DNA of 34,231 nucleotides from Mnemiopsis leidyi (GCA_000226015.1 JH153129.1:85891-120121); one strand, 5' to 3'; numbered from the stretch's first letter, positions 12,544 through 25,394 are shown. Made by a program: numbers and translations. Notes: generated from the letters alone by a model not told the origin.

Positions 12544-13705
12544 ACCCTACTTCCCCCTCGTCGTTGGGCGGATCATGCGTCATGTCCTTGTCCCGGGTGG
12601 CCTGGTATTGCCCGTGCTTCGAACAGTGCTGCTCGGACAAAGTTAGATTAGGAGGAAGCAAGGAGACGCACGGTCGCCGGTTAGACCTGGCGAGTTAGGA
12701 ACTGTGTTCCTGTAATGTAGTTAAGATTGTGAAACTATCGCACCTGTTTTCAAATTCAGGGGCACGTGCACGCCCTCGCCAACCATCATGTGACACTGAA
12801 ACAACAAGGAGGACTTTTCCATCCTCGTCACGGTCATCAGCTCCTCAGCTTCGACTGAAACTCAACAATAGTCCTGGTGAGACAAATGTCTATTTTACAT
12901 ACCATTATGAGACCTCAAAGTAGCACCAGCCACTTTATTGTGTTTTAATTCCACCAATACTATTATAAGTTGTCATAGACGTCTTGAATACACGATAATT
13001 TCAACTATTATAAGTTAAAAGTAAAGCCTTTCCCTGTAAGTATAGAAAGTGCCCTTGTTCAAGTGAGCCAGCTGTAATTGCTGTCCTTCACTCCTCCGTG
13101 CTCTGGCCAACTAAAACTGTCTTAAAAAGTTACGATGCAACTTTTAAACGCCCTGCTGAAATGTTAGGGCTCAACGGTAAAAGTGGCCGCGCTTTTCCTT
13201 TCAAGTAGGCTTAACAGCAGCTCAGCGACATCGTGAGATAATATTTAGTCTGAGAGTTGGACTGTGGAACTTGGCTGAAACTGATAAACGGAGAGCCCAG
13301 CCTATACCCTCCTAACGATAGATAATTAAGGGGATGTACGAACCTTGTTCTCTGTTTAAACCTTCTTTCAGGGTAGCCGGCAATCAGCACATAGCCCAAC
13401 AAGACAGGCACTGCTTTGTAATAATTATAGACCCGATATATTGACAGATTCCATACACAATGCTATGATGTTATTTGAAATGGAGTACCCACATAAATGT
13501 ACCGATCTTGATTTGTCAACACGACACTGAGGGTCACGCTGTTGTGTATTGAAACAATTCCGGAGCATGTAAATTTCACGAAAGGACGCTGTCATGCGGT
13601 ACCAACCAGCTCTAATGCTATAAATCTACTCCGAACTCCGCCGATCTGCGTTCCGACACCAATGCCGGCTGAGTTATCCCGCAATAAAAGTAGACATATG
13701 TCCAC

Positions 13706-13785
13706 CACGTGAGTCTCATTCTGACCAATGGCTGGGTTGCTAGGACACGTGGTACCCAATAGAAACGCGAGACAGCTGTCACGTG
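13706..13785. promoter_or_regulatory. Three E-boxes with two CCAAT boxes in 80 bp
   Basis: CACGTG occurs at 13706-13711, 13746-13751 and 13780-13785, with CCAAT at 13725-13729 and 13756-13760. The near-regular alternation of the two motifs is repeated in other clusters of this intron, which suggests an enhancer or cryptic promoter module. Confidence 0.35.
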
Positions 13786-13844
13786 ATGCGGGAGGGAAAG
13801 GCGACAGACGAGCAGGAAGCTGAGGTGGGTAGTCGCGGAACTCC

Positions 13845-13864
13845 AGAGAGAGAGAGAGAGAGAG
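13845..13864. repeat. (AG)10 microsatellite
   Basis: Perfect AG dinucleotide run about 60 bp right of the E-box/CCAAT cluster at 13706-13785. Confidence 0.95.
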
Positions 13865-14571
13865 GTAAAGAGAGGTGCTTTCGAACAATGTGTTAGTGAG
13901 AGCGTCCCTACAATACAGAGCTGGACAAGGAGTGCGACAGAAGGGAGGTAGTAACCAGGTCTAGACAGCCGCTATTCGTGCCGTGCGTCATTCTTCACCA
14001 CCACCTTACAACTACTACTGCTGCTACACTCTCTATCTCGCAGTCACACGTGCTGTGTCCAAACTGTCCGGGTCCTTAGACTCTGTTGGGGTGGAGCTGC
14101 TTGGCATGTTTGAGTTCGGAATTTATACAGCAATACACATTTATTGTATCAAGACATGCGGTAAAGTGTGCACTAGAGGGGTATGGTATCCAATACGTAG
14201 GAACCAAAACCAAGCATAACTGAGTCAGAGCGGTAAAGCTTGAAGCAATACCACCTAAGTTAGGAACCTGCGCTCTATCTCAATTAGACCAGAAACCTAC
14301 AATGGCTGTTATCTAGATACCACAGGGTACAATCCGAGTCTAGGTACTCAGGATACTGCCCTGTAGACATACCGCAGTTCGCTCGATAACTCATATCCCC
14401 ACGTACATTATTGTACTTAATGCGGTGTAGATCTAAGGAAGCCTAATTTTGGGTATCCTCAATTCAAACTATCGTCCGGACAATTTCCCAAAACCACATC
14501 GGGTCTATGCTGAATAGCTTTGCTAGGATCTGTGACTTTACACGGGATCCTTTGACGTGATCGGCTGACTC

Positions 14572-14627
14572 TAGACTCTGTGAAACTGAAGGGAGACTAT
14601 AGACTCTGTGAAACTGAAGGGATAGGA
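14572..14627. repeat. 28-bp tandem duplication
   Basis: The 23-bp core tagactctgtgaaactgaag plus gga occurs at 14572-14594 and again at 14600-14622, giving a 28-bp period and two copies. Confidence 0.9.
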
Positions 14628-16430
14628 TCAAAGTTCTAAGCACGATAGAACTACAAGCTCTGATATACCGACAGGGGCACAACAGTTAGTAAGTCCACAA
14701 CCATTAACTCTAAAAATTATACAACAGTTAGTAGGTTCACAACCTTAAATTCAAATTAGTTAGTAGGCGTATAACACAAAAGTTTCTCCGTTATACATCA
14801 CCTCCAGCCTTAATGTGTTCAAGACAGCCCGGCTCCTGGTTCAATATATTGATGTTGCCAGCACGAGCATGCGTGTGTTTTTATTCCGACATCTTACTTT
14901 AAACCGCTAATTACAGGGTCAGCTTGTTTAAATCTATGGCTAGAAGTTTTAACCGAATATACTTAGTAAAATTCAAGATCTAGGAAAATTTTAACACGCA
15001 ATAATAATGCTCAACATCTTCTGGTCCAGGCCGTTACTTCTTGCATAGCTCGGAACATTCTGAGCCAAACGCTTTCATAATGTCTAAAATTCCCAGCAAA
15101 ACATCGCTCGGTTATTTATAATATCATATGCGGAGATTTCAGACGACTATCCGCTAAGAGGTCTTTTAAATTCACGACAAAGACATGTCGGGAGTAACAG
15201 GTCACATTCCTTAACGATATTCTCCGCCATGTCTGACCGGCAGTTTGATTTAGAGAATCACTTGATTGAAATAATTATGTTTTATATTATTACATTAAGA
15301 GTTAGAAAATCTATAACGTAGCAATTTTATCAGTTTGTATTTCCGAGGGTAGAAAAATCCACTTCCTCCGACCTATGCTCAGGTAGCCATTTGGAAAAAG
15401 TCACTGAAACTTAATGAATTGATATGCTACCATTGATTAGGAAAGTGCGATCACTGCTACTCATTCCTCCGTTTCCACCTAAAGCGTGAGAAGGCTACCC
15501 AACTAGGTTGAATTACGGCGGTGTGCCCGAGAGAAAGGTTCACATTTGTCTGGTCGAACACTGAGAATATGTACCAGATCTTTCGGGCCTTCATAACAGC
15601 TCAGGTGACAAATTTATTTTCAAGATTTTGTGCCGGTAAAATGAATCCTTTCATGTAATGACAATGAAATACATGTTCGGCAAGTGTTCCGGAATGAATC
15701 ATATTGAGAGGTAAGTTTTGGAGAATCACAACACGCACATCAGCCGTGGAAGAGGAGGCTGGCTTTATACGGAAGAGTTTTAAACCGTAACCTCATTATC
15801 CTGTACCCCATTCCTTACCCTTACAGCCAAAACCCAGTCCAATGTTTTGGACGTCGACAAAAGGAGGACATAATTATGTCGACAGAAGCAAGCTTATGAT
15901 AATGACCCCACTTATCCCATTAGTTGGACGCGAGCGATCATTATTAATACAGACAAACAATTAGCCGTGACTAATCGCAAGTCTGAAAGTCTGGCTCCCC
16001 AAACCTCACTCAAAGAAATTTGATGATTAACTTCGTTAATCCGAATAGACGGTCCGTTTGAGAGCGAAATATATCTCCGGTTACTACGGGAGGCAGGGAG
16101 AAATATTTGCATTCTTCAAGACACGTATATTGGACATTTCCAAGGCCAAGCTATTAAACGTCTACACGCAGCCTCCCACAAACACAAGGTAACATCTCGA
16201 AACACATGACACAATTCGCCCCCCTTTGTGGCACCTAGATGTACAGTGTACACGTGTGTATTCGACATTTTTTCCGGCCCTCGCGACTTTCAGCAATGTT
16301 TCAAGAAAGTCCGGGAGACTCCTATAGGTCTTCCCCCAAAGAGGTGCATACTTCGCTGTACACTCACAAAACAGAAACAATCGAGGTACAAAACAACATC
16401 CGACATGTTTTTCTCTGCTGACATGAAGAC

Positions 16431-16688
16431 GCTAGATACCTTCTAGATACCTTCTAGATACCCGCTATTTAAAAGGTATCTATCTAGCAGGTACCTATCT
16501 AGCAGGTATCTATCTAGCAGGTATCTATCTAGCAGGTATCTATCTAGCAGGTATCTATCTAGCAGGTATCTATCTAGCAGGTATCTATCTAGCAGGTATC
16601 TATCTAGCAGGTATCTATCTAGCTACATGTATCTATCTAGCAGGTGTCTATCTAGCAGGTATCTATCTAGCAGGTGTCTATCTAGCAG
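16431..16688. repeat. 15-bp minisatellite with opposite-facing lead-in
   Basis: About 14 copies of a 15-bp unit (ggtatctatctagca) run from 16474 to 16688, with a break near 16621 and single-base variants. Immediately before it, three copies of ctagatacc (16433-16461, about 11-bp period) face the other way and are near-complementary to the array, so the DNA could fold back on itself. Confidence 0.95.
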
Positions 16689-17159
16689 GCAGGAGGTCAG
16701 GTCTCCATACTTTCTGTACCCTTCTCCGTCTAACCGCGTGTATAAACTCTAAATAAACTTCCCCGACATGACGATCTGCCTCCTCTCTCGTCTACACAGT
16801 TCTACATAAATACCTTACCCTATAGTGGCTATATTTAGCCGGGCTATTGTGTCTAGAACTTCTACTCGTATATTTATGTGTACCCTGATACTATTTAATT
16901 TGTTTCATTGAGCCACCCTAATCTGTCCTAATTATGGAGCTACACATTACATGAACGTCTCTACTTTACGGCTCACACAGCACATTACTCTAATCGTCAC
17001 GAATGTAGATTATATACACATGTGCCTAATTTCTCTCAATTTTGCAATTATTCCAAATCGTCGAGCCCTTTGTTTGTAAGCAATGTCTGGTACAGTTTAA
17101 GATCAACGTTAGACATACCGACTAACCTGGTCTAATGTACACTCTAAGTGTACGGGGAG

Positions 17160-17560
17160 AATTTACGTGTGTTTTTTAGTGTGTGTCCGTATGTCCGTGT
17201 GTGTTCGTTTGTGTGTCTGTGTGTCTGTGTCTGTGTAAACCTACTGACTGACTATGTGTCTAAGTGAATAGAACTGTGTGTGACTATCTCTAAATAATCA
17301 TTACGTCTAGAAGTATGGCTGTGTACTAATTATACGTCGGGCGTGCCTTTATGAGGTTTTGTCGGTCTGTTCGTTTGTGTCTGAGTTTCTCTGTGTTTCT
17401 GCGTCTGTTTGTCTGTGGGTGTGTCTGTGGGTATGTCTGTGGGTATGTCTGTGGGTATGTCTGTGGGTATGTCTGTGAGTATGTCTGTGGGTGTGTCTGT
17501 GTGTTTCTCTAGATCTATATCTGTGTTTATTACTGTGTAGTGTGTACTTTGGTGTGTTTG
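17160..17560. repeat. TG/TCTG-rich repeat region with 12-bp units
   Basis: A TG-rich strand carries degenerate tgtctgtg repeats. Between about 17411 and 17505 it settles into a 12-bp unit (gtctgtgggtat) with roughly eight copies. Confidence 0.9.
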
Positions 17561-18101
17561 TTCATATGTGTCTCTGTCTGAATTTGAATCCGTATCATGT
17601 CAACGAAGTCTGTATGACTGCACGTCTCAATATATTACAATGTTAGAATGTTTGTTTGTCTGTGTGTATGTTATACCACATGTCTAAATCTCCTGATGTT
17701 TGTAATAGTTTCGTGGGAGCGCTACTATTTCTCACCACAATTAGCAAGTATGTAAATGCCGTCTGTTAGTTTTACGAGTGCCCTGCATAATCCCGGGCCG
17801 AGTAAACACTTTCCCAGGGGCCGCTATCAGCTCCTAAACACTGGCGTCTCCCTTCACAACCGGCCCGCAGAGCCCTACCAATTTGGTGGAGTGTTTTATG
17901 GCATGTACACAGATGACACCGTGAATCGTACTAATCATCCCATTATGATTAACTAATTGGTTTACCAACATGGATCAGATTGCAATAAACATGTATCAGA
18001 GAGTAACGCCAGGTATTGCTCGTGGTGTCCGAGAGTCAGACAAAATGTAACCTCTAAATTCACGGTCAAACTTCCAATCTGATAGATAGTAGATAACGGA
18101 C

Positions 18102-18180
18102 GTACGGTCGATCGCAATGTTCGATCTAAGTACGGTTGATCGCAATGTACGATCTAAGTACGGTCGATGTACGGTCGACT
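18102..18180. repeat. 28-bp tandem repeat, 2.8 copies
   Basis: Units at 18102-18129 and 18130-18157 begin gtacggt(c/t)gatcgcaatg and differ at two bases. A partial and internally duplicated third copy runs to 18180. The unit itself holds CGATCG and GTAC palindromes. Confidence 0.95.
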
Positions 18181-19721
18181 AATTGCTAGTCCCGCAGTTC
18201 TGACTTGAAGGCTCAGAAAAACGGGGACGCTAAATATTCAACACCAAAGTGTCAAGGTGGATTAAATCAGATAACCAAATTAGCTTGGTGGTTAGGCAAG
18301 AAAGAGCGTGAAGGACAGGGGTCTAGTCTGACTTCCACCAACCACCAGACGGTCTAGCATTATAACCTACACAAACTTGAACAATCTCTCCTCCCTCCCT
18401 TCCACCCAGACATTGCTCATCTCTCAACAGCTTGTCTAATCCACTACAGTTTAACTCCGCCCAAATCTCGTCCGGACCAAATATTTGCTGATACGTTCCT
18501 GCCCGTGAAATAGCTCAGTGATACCCCCGTCAGTGAAATAGCTCGGAAATCCCGGCCTCCAACCGATCGAACTGGAGATTTAGACCGCTGACCAGGCGTT
18601 ACTCAATCTGCTCATTACATGAAATAAGATCATACTCGGCGAACAGCTAGTGATAGCATCCTCTATCTCTCCCTCTCACCGAACAAGGACACCAGTAACC
18701 TAATCACAGTTCCCTTTAAAATTGTATTTACATCCAACCTGAAATAGCGAGCAGTCTTAGCTAACTGCATTACACTGAGAATTTGAGCATATTTTGGGAC
18801 GTTCCAACGGCCGTACGCTGGGTGAAATGTGGGGGATTACTCTTGGACGCTGAAAATTATTTTATACGCTCCTTATATTTCATTGTGCTGCGGCGTCTTG
18901 CTGCTTTCACAGGCTAAATAAACCCAGGCCGGACTCAGTATTTAAATGCTAAATGTGTGCATACCAAAACTTAAAGCTGAGACATTATCAAGGTTATGAA
19001 TAAGTCATGGCAGTGGCTAGTCACCAAACACAGCTAATCGAGCACAACTAGTTCCAATTATACGTCTACATTGGTTGGAAGAAGGCGGTAAAACCAAAAA
19101 TGAAGTTCCCCGAGATGACATCACTGAGGCACGTGATGTAAAACTGAAGTCATGTGATGTGAAACTGAAGATGAGAGGTTTGGGGCGAGCTGTGCAGATC
19201 AGGTCGGATCATTACGTCGCGAAGTTGGGTCAGCTATAATTGAACAAGTCCCCAGGGACGCTGCCGCAGGAAATAATAGTTTAAATGTACGGCTTGCTAT
19301 TGGTCGGGTCTCAGGTTGGACTGTTAATTGGAATTACCAAATCAGCGCGGTAATGCGACTTTACAGTGATAACAGCATTTTTAAAAATTCTTCGAATTCC
19401 GGAGGAGGGAGAGGAGAGAGTCTTTATCTGAAAAGATTTTGGAAGGATTTGACGAAAAATTGGGTGTAAAGATTTACAAGGGTTGTTACGGTTGAACGCA
19501 CTGTACTGTGTTTAGTGGAATTAGACACATGGATCGTCTTAAGCCAGGTGTCCTCCAGAACACCGCCATTTCATTGGCTGAAAAATAACCACCTGACCAA
19601 ATCTCAGACATACCATTGGCAGGGTCACTCGATACACGATGTACGTGGCTTGCTAAACATCGAAATTATTTCACGTTTCCCTAGCAAGTGTTCCGTCTTA
19701 TCGGACCAGCCTTGCTCGCTC

Positions 19722-19784
19722 ATTGGTCACTTCTCATCACGTGGCGCTGATAGGGCACCCTATTGGCCACAATAAGATCACGTG
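19722..19784. promoter_or_regulatory. Two ATTGG + CACGTG pairs
   Basis: ATTGG at 19722-19726 is followed by TCACGTG (core 19738-19743), and ATTGG at 19762-19766 by TCACGTGA (core 19779-19784). Offsets are 16 and 17 bp, so the same two-motif module appears twice in 63 bp. Confidence 0.4.
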
Positions 19785-19915
19785 AGTGTCAGTTAGTTAA
19801 CGAAGTACTGGCGCTAAATCCCCTAACTCAAAATACTGGAGGTAATTTGGTGGGAGGAAGGCTGCGCGGGATTATGTACCCTAATTAAGAGTACTGCAGT
19901 CCCTCAACGTCGGAC

Positions 19916-19940
19916 CACACACACACACACACACACACAC
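19916..19940. repeat. (AC)n microsatellite
   Basis: Perfect AC dinucleotide run of about 12 units. Confidence 0.95.
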
Positions 19941-20897
19941 TCACCAGAAGAGGGCCTGGACACAGGTACTTTACTTCTCTAGAGAGAGGGAGACCAGTCG
20001 GGGAAGCCTAACAGCAACACGGCAAAAACAGGGCACATTCCCCCGGAATTTAGTGCTGTCCGGTCTGTCAACATTTAAAAAGGTTCAGACCACCTGTAAT
20101 TATGCTGAGACGTCGCCCAGACGTCCTAAATTTGTCCTGTATGCAGGAGTCAGGGACGTCCTGGAGTATCGGAGCTGTTGTATGAGTGTGGAGAGAGGGG
20201 GAGGAAAACATAAGACATCGCCTACACGGACCCTCGCAGTGAGACCCTTAACCGGGCCGTTAGTTGGTGTAATGACTTTCTAAATATAGTCGGGGTAAAT
20301 ACGTGTGTAACTTTGCCATGTTCAGTGCCTGGTTGTCTGGAAAAATCCGAACGGCAAAAAATCGGCGAACCCGGGGGTATGACGTAAGTAGCGCTCGACT
20401 CTGTGTTATTTCTGGTCTGAATCCCGACGTGGTAATATTTAGAGTCGAGCCACTGAAGTCGACCAGGACATGGCCGGTTATTTGACCGTCCACTAATTGA
20501 GAGCCAGAACCAACCGGAGTGTAGGAATTAAACCGGAGTGTACGTGTAGGAATGTCTAGACCACCTCCTAACGTGATTCTCTACAGCTTATCGTGCTCCT
20601 GCCGAGCTGGGATTCCGGGATTTTCGTACCCAGCATGACACCCTGTCTGGCAAATATGTGCTGATTTTCTCTCCTGTTGTTGGCAGCAAACATCAACTGA
20701 TAATGTCCGTCTGGACTATCCAGCTTGCTCATTGGCCGAAGCGTGCCGTTCTGTGATTTGATTGGTGGAGAGGGGTGAACTGTTAATCGCTCCCTGCTCA
20801 GCATGTGGAAGCAAGGGAGAGACGTGCTCAGACGTTGAGGATTCTCGTGACCACAACTTTGTTTCCACGACGACAAAGCGGGAGAAGACTGAAATAG

Positions 20898-20917
20898 CAC
20901 GTGACTTGATGACGTCA
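20898..20917. promoter_or_regulatory. E-box next to a CRE palindrome
   Basis: CACGTG at 20898-20903 and the full CRE-type palindrome TGACGTCA at 20910-20917 lie within 20 bp. Both are canonical basic-zipper or bHLH-zipper cores; use is inferred. Confidence 0.3.
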
Positions 20918-22170
20918 TGATATATCACAGGAGTTCGGGTGGAAGGATGAAGGAGAGAGGGAGACAGGGGTTGAGGGTTTATTATTAGATTTCAAAATGA
21001 CTGGGATAGGATTACATGTAATTAAAAAAGAGGACCAAAGAGAGTGTGAGATGCTGCAAAGTGTAACAGTGGGCCTCCTGCCAAGATGGAACTGGAACTC
21101 AGAGAGAGAGAGAGCACAGTTCATCCGATCCTCCACCCCTCTCTCCATGTAAAGCTTTGCGAGGAAGGGGCCTCAAGCTACTGCTTAGCAAGCATTACCG
21201 CATTTACGTGTACACTTGAATTTTCTCCGTCCGGCAAAATCGGAGGATAAAGAATTCCAGAAACCATTTAAAATTCTTCGGGATATCTTACTGTCGCCAG
21301 GATATCAAGATCAGGATCTCCATTTTAATGGATCGATCTGGATCAATGTATCTTTCTGGCTGGGCAACTCATTAAGCCATTACCTGGGTGTAGGAAGGTC
21401 CTGAAATATGCCCACTAAATCGGATTGAGCACTTTATTCCGACTGCTTTCTGACTAGCCATATGTCATTAATGTTATCCATTCTTGTAAAGATCGGACGT
21501 CAATCGTAGAATAATCCCGTATTCTTTATAGGAGACTTAAGACAAAACTATTAAGCACTATTGAACGGCACTGCACAAAGGGACTTTTAAATTCCCGTGT
21601 AAGTGAAAAATTTAGGGCTATTCAAATGTGTCTAATTCTAGCTCCATGAGAGACAAATCATTTGTTTACAAACGTCATAAACATCGCAAATTTCTGGAAG
21701 ATCTCAGCCGGAAATTGCGAGGAAGAGTCAGCCCGTGATGAGGGTGTCCGTCAACTAAGAGGATTATCGGGCTATACCGCGGCACGGTTCACTCGATCTG
21801 CGGGGGGAAGTTTTCACAGCCCAGTGCTCGTGCGGCGCTGTTTCGCCGACACGACCTCAACTTCAAGGCTATCATTCCTGGAGTCATCTCCACCTCCAGG
21901 CATTGCCTAGCGAGGGTCGGGAATCATGTTACGGGATCATTCTGATGAATAAATATGGCCAATTATAAGAAGTAATGAGTTTACAAGAGTTTATCTATGT
22001 TACGTCTGCCTGGTCTGTTCCATTATGTGGAGGACTTGAGGTCCCGCCCTGGTAGATTCAGGAATTTCATGAATAAAGAAGTGAAGTTAGAGAGGCAGTG
22101 ATGATACAGAGCTACTTGAGCTAGCAGCTAGGGCCGGCACACAAGCTGCGAGCTGCTTGTCAATGCGACC

Positions 22171-22601
22171 TCCAATCAGGGGAAGGAACAAGGGTCACGT
22201 GTGTGTCTCACACTACAGCGCTAACTCTGCAACCGCAGGCTCGTGACAAGATCTGGTCACGTGACTGGAGGACGGTGGTCACGTGACCCTACAAGTCGGA
22301 CTAGCTACTCTCAGGGGGGCAGCTAGCAATTACAACTCGCATGTGGTGGGAAACTCAACATGCAGGACAGAGCCGGCCCCTCCCCCGCCAATCACAAGCA
22401 GGAATACCCGGCACGTGCTATCAAGCAGCCAATCAGGAACGTTCATTGCCCGGCACGTGACACGGACTTGACCAATGGCTGCAGGTGTCGGCTAGAGATG
22501 AAAAGCTTCTTAAAGAAGGACATGTGCATCAAGCACGTTGTTTGTGGCCGCAGCTCGGAACACATACTTGTCACTACATCACAACACAGAGTCTCCACGT
22601 G
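22171..22601. promoter_or_regulatory. Dense E-box/CCAAT cluster
   Basis: Six CACGTG palindromes (22196, 22258, 22280, 22412, 22454, 22596) and four CCAAT boxes (22172, 22388, 22429, 22472) fall within 430 bp. The copy at 22280 sits in GGTCACGTGACC, a 12-bp perfect palindrome. It is the densest group in the window, about 4.4 kb from the receptor start codon and downstream of it, inside the long intron. It is a plausible intronic enhancer or alternative promoter. Confidence 0.4.
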
Positions 22602-24616
22602 ACCGAGCCGTGTTCGTGCCAGCTATTTCGGCACTGGATACACAGAAATATACGGTCCCAGAATTGTTGCAGATACGCGGGGAGTCAGTCTCAGAGAGAT
22701 GTGGTGGGAGAGAGTTGAGGGAGAGAATAGGGCCACTTATGTTGGAACAGACCACATTGAACTTGCACGGAGAGAGAAACATAGAGAGAGAGGAACAGAG
22801 AGAGAGAGAGTACGGGGGACATGTATGTGGCAAGAGTATCTTATCCCTGTGTGTGTGTGAGTGTGTCTGTATGTTTGTGTGTGTCTCTCTCTCTCAAGCT
22901 CGCTGTGTGTCTCTCTGGATCACGATAGGTGAAGAGGAGTGTCGCGTTTAAAACCGCTACGTGCTGTCACATCATCATGGTGAAGCAATTTTCTTTGCCA
23001 TGCAAAATATAATTTTGTCACATATGTATGACAAGAGAAGATCAAAGGAGGGAAACTTAGCGATGTGTTCCTAAGCAGCGAGGCGTTTTGAACGAGTAAC
23101 GTGTTCGAATTTAGACCTGATTTTAAAACGGCATGCTTGTCAGCCCGCTTTGTCAAGATTACCGCTCTCAAAACAGCCCACAGTTTATGTGTGTTAAAGA
23201 AAATTAACTTAAAGCAGATTGCTCATGTTTAGTCCGAGACGGAGGGTACGATAGACGGAATTTAAACTCGACTATTGCTCTCTCAAGATGTTCCTTTTCT
23301 TTCACGACAAGCATTTTAAACATCCAGGTCTGACTCGGCAACCGTCTTCTGGTACGGCCAAACTCATCTCAAATACATATGGTATATATCTCAAAAATAT
23401 TTCTTACTTTAAATTTCATTTGTAATTTTATCTGGTCAGGCCGGACTAATTAGAGTAATTTTCAGGGGACTCACAAAAAAGGGCAGATAATAAATGATAG
23501 GATCAGGCGATGTGTTGTGCCAGGGTTGTACATGCCAGGAGAGAAGATATCTGTTGTTAACATATATCATTGTGGGCAACAGTTGATGGACTTGTATCTA
23601 CAGTTATCATAGAAAGAGCTGTCTTAAGTCTGATCTTCAAAGGAATGGCGTGTCTCAGATAACCTTTGTAACCTCAAGTAAGTCGAGTAACTGTGGTTAC
23701 TCTGCCTGGTAACTGTAGAAACTGCCATCTCCATGGTAACGCAAGGCACCCCGTCTGAAGTTCACGCTAACATGTGATCAACCTAACGTAACGTTTAAAT
23801 TAGACCCGGGGTTACGTTGAGTGTGTCTGAGTTAGGTGCATGATGCTTATCACTTTCACCAAACTTCCAGCCTGTAACCAAGCACTCCACATCCACCAAG
23901 CTAGAGTGTGATCCCAGACCTCCCACCTCCCACCCTCCATCACACATCACAGGGACCGCGGAATAAGTTTACTTCTTGGGAATTACGTAGTGTACTTAAA
24001 TTACAGGATAGAGTTTGTCCTGATCAGTAGACATAGTGCTCTTCGTGCTTATAGATCGTTGTAAAAATACGTGAATGAACGATTGTTCATTCAAGTCACA
24101 ACAGTGATGGTCAGTGGATGCTGTGTAATGGTAATTTTGAGATTTTACATGCACGTAAATGAATATATAAACGGTGATACGACGATACTCATTTACGTAC
24201 TCATCACAGGAACGAGAAAAATAATTCCAGACTAAATTTAAGAAAATGATCGTTTAAGAAACTCACCAATTTACTGATACTTTCAACTGATGTGGAAAAC
24301 TTATCAAAATTACTGTACTGCAATTTCGTAGCGTTGTGAAAGTTCCCTGAAGAATATAGATCCATTAAACAAGCTCTGTTTAAACTGGATCTTGGTGCTG
24401 GTTACACACATACGTGTACGATAAAGCACAGATACCAGTTTGGTAAAAATTGTCTTGAACTTGACGATTATCTTTGTGACAAAATTCGTAAAATATTGTC
24501 TTTTATCATCGGGGCGGCGAGGGAGGCTATCTAATGCGTTCGGTTCATCTTGCACACTAACGACTTGGCGTGAGGAAACGAACGCAGCCACTTAGCGGGC
24601 AAATAAAACGGCTTAC

Positions 24617-24764
24617 CTAGAACGGGAACATAGTTAGGTTTGAGTAAGATATTGTCCGAGCGGACATCACCGTGAGCCAGCGCTATTTTGCTGCGCGCCC
24701 CTGCGTGGATCGTGCAGTGCAGATAAGCCAGTCCGCTGAAGATACACTCGCTCAACTTTTTAAC
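24617..24764 (-). CDS. Receptor kinase catalytic-loop exon (HRD changed to HGD)
   Basis: This 148-nt exon follows acceptor ctttccccgcag and ends at donor GTAAGC. It begins in phase 0 and ends in phase 1 (residues 306-354 of the joined protein). It encodes LSECIFSGLAYLH, the helix E signature of type II receptors (RGLAYLH in BMPR2), then ALAHGDVRSDNILLK, which aligns with AISHRDLNSRNVLVK of BMPR2 without gaps. The Arg of HRD is Gly (residue 337). The catalytic Asp338 and the Asn343 that helps bind metal are kept. A long loop with the Ala-Gly-Ala-Arg-Ser sequence between the two motifs is in the place of the type II insert before HRD. The next exon should start with two bases completing a G codon and carry the DFG region. 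Confidence 0.9.
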
Positions 24765-25331
24765 CTGCGGGGAAAGTAGATGTGAGCTGTCTGGACACTT
24801 TTAAAACATCGTCGAGCACTTTAACCCGATATTTATAGGCACAACTCAGCGGACCGTGACTTGCACACAGTGATTACCGTAAACTCGTAAAACCGAGGAT
24901 CTAACGTAATGGCGTGCCTTGTCTGAGAGGGTTGTGTCCCAGTACATACCCACTACTTTAGGAATCTACTGGGGACTGTTTCCGTTAATTGGCCCTTTCT
25001 TTTTAAGTGTAAGACAGTTCTTGTCGTATTGCTAGGCGGGATCTTTGAAATAAAGCAGTTATGATAATAACGACGATAACTTACAGCCAGCTTGATTTTC
25101 ACGCGAAAGAACTTAATTAGATGTGATAGACGGGCTTATGGGATAAGTAATTGTGAGCTATCTGACATTTTGTTTACGAGATCCTGTCACATTCTCGCTT
25201 ATGATACGCCTCATGGCATTCGATCTGACAACATGGACAGAAATAGCAGCTATTCTCACGATGAGATTTCTCGATTGCGTTTAGACAAAACACGACGGCT
25301 GTAGATCTTCTATGTTATAGGTGTCAATATA

Positions 25332-25386
25332 AAGGATTATTCAAGGATTATTCAAGGATTATTCAAGGATTATTCAAGGATTATTC
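25332..25386. repeat. 11-bp tandem repeat beside a splice donor
   Basis: Five perfect copies of aaggattattc lie in receptor intron 4 and end 8 nt short of the donor GT (25393-25394) of the N-lobe exon. Confidence 0.97.
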
Positions 25387-25394
25387 TCTGGTAC

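Larger units (their letters stand above)
9374..24616 (-). other. 15.2-kb intron region of the receptor gene
   Basis: This is the interval between the catalytic-loop exon and the C-lobe exon group. The other receptor introns seen here are 157, 483, 150 and 630 nt, so it is far longer than the rest. It contains several minisatellites (listed separately), scattered CACGTG palindromes with CCAAT boxes, and many unsupported open frames on both strands (longest 116 codons, at 20568-20918). No nested gene could be supported. A proper DFG-bearing exon may still hide in it. Confidence 0.6.

Noticed and set aside
19799..19830. Short minus-strand stretch reading G-D-L-A after an AG, considered as the DFG exon
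   Set aside because: No pyrimidine tract, a poor donor, and an activation segment far too short.
20568..20918. 116-codon minus-strand open frame, the longest in the large intron
   Set aside because: Serine-rich, no domain, no splice logic, overlapped by other frames and spanning an E-box/CRE region. It is consistent with chance.
22538..22951. 137-codon plus-strand frame with RE-rich and VCVCECVCMFVC stretches
   Set aside because: It is a translation of AGAGAG and TGTGTG simple repeats.
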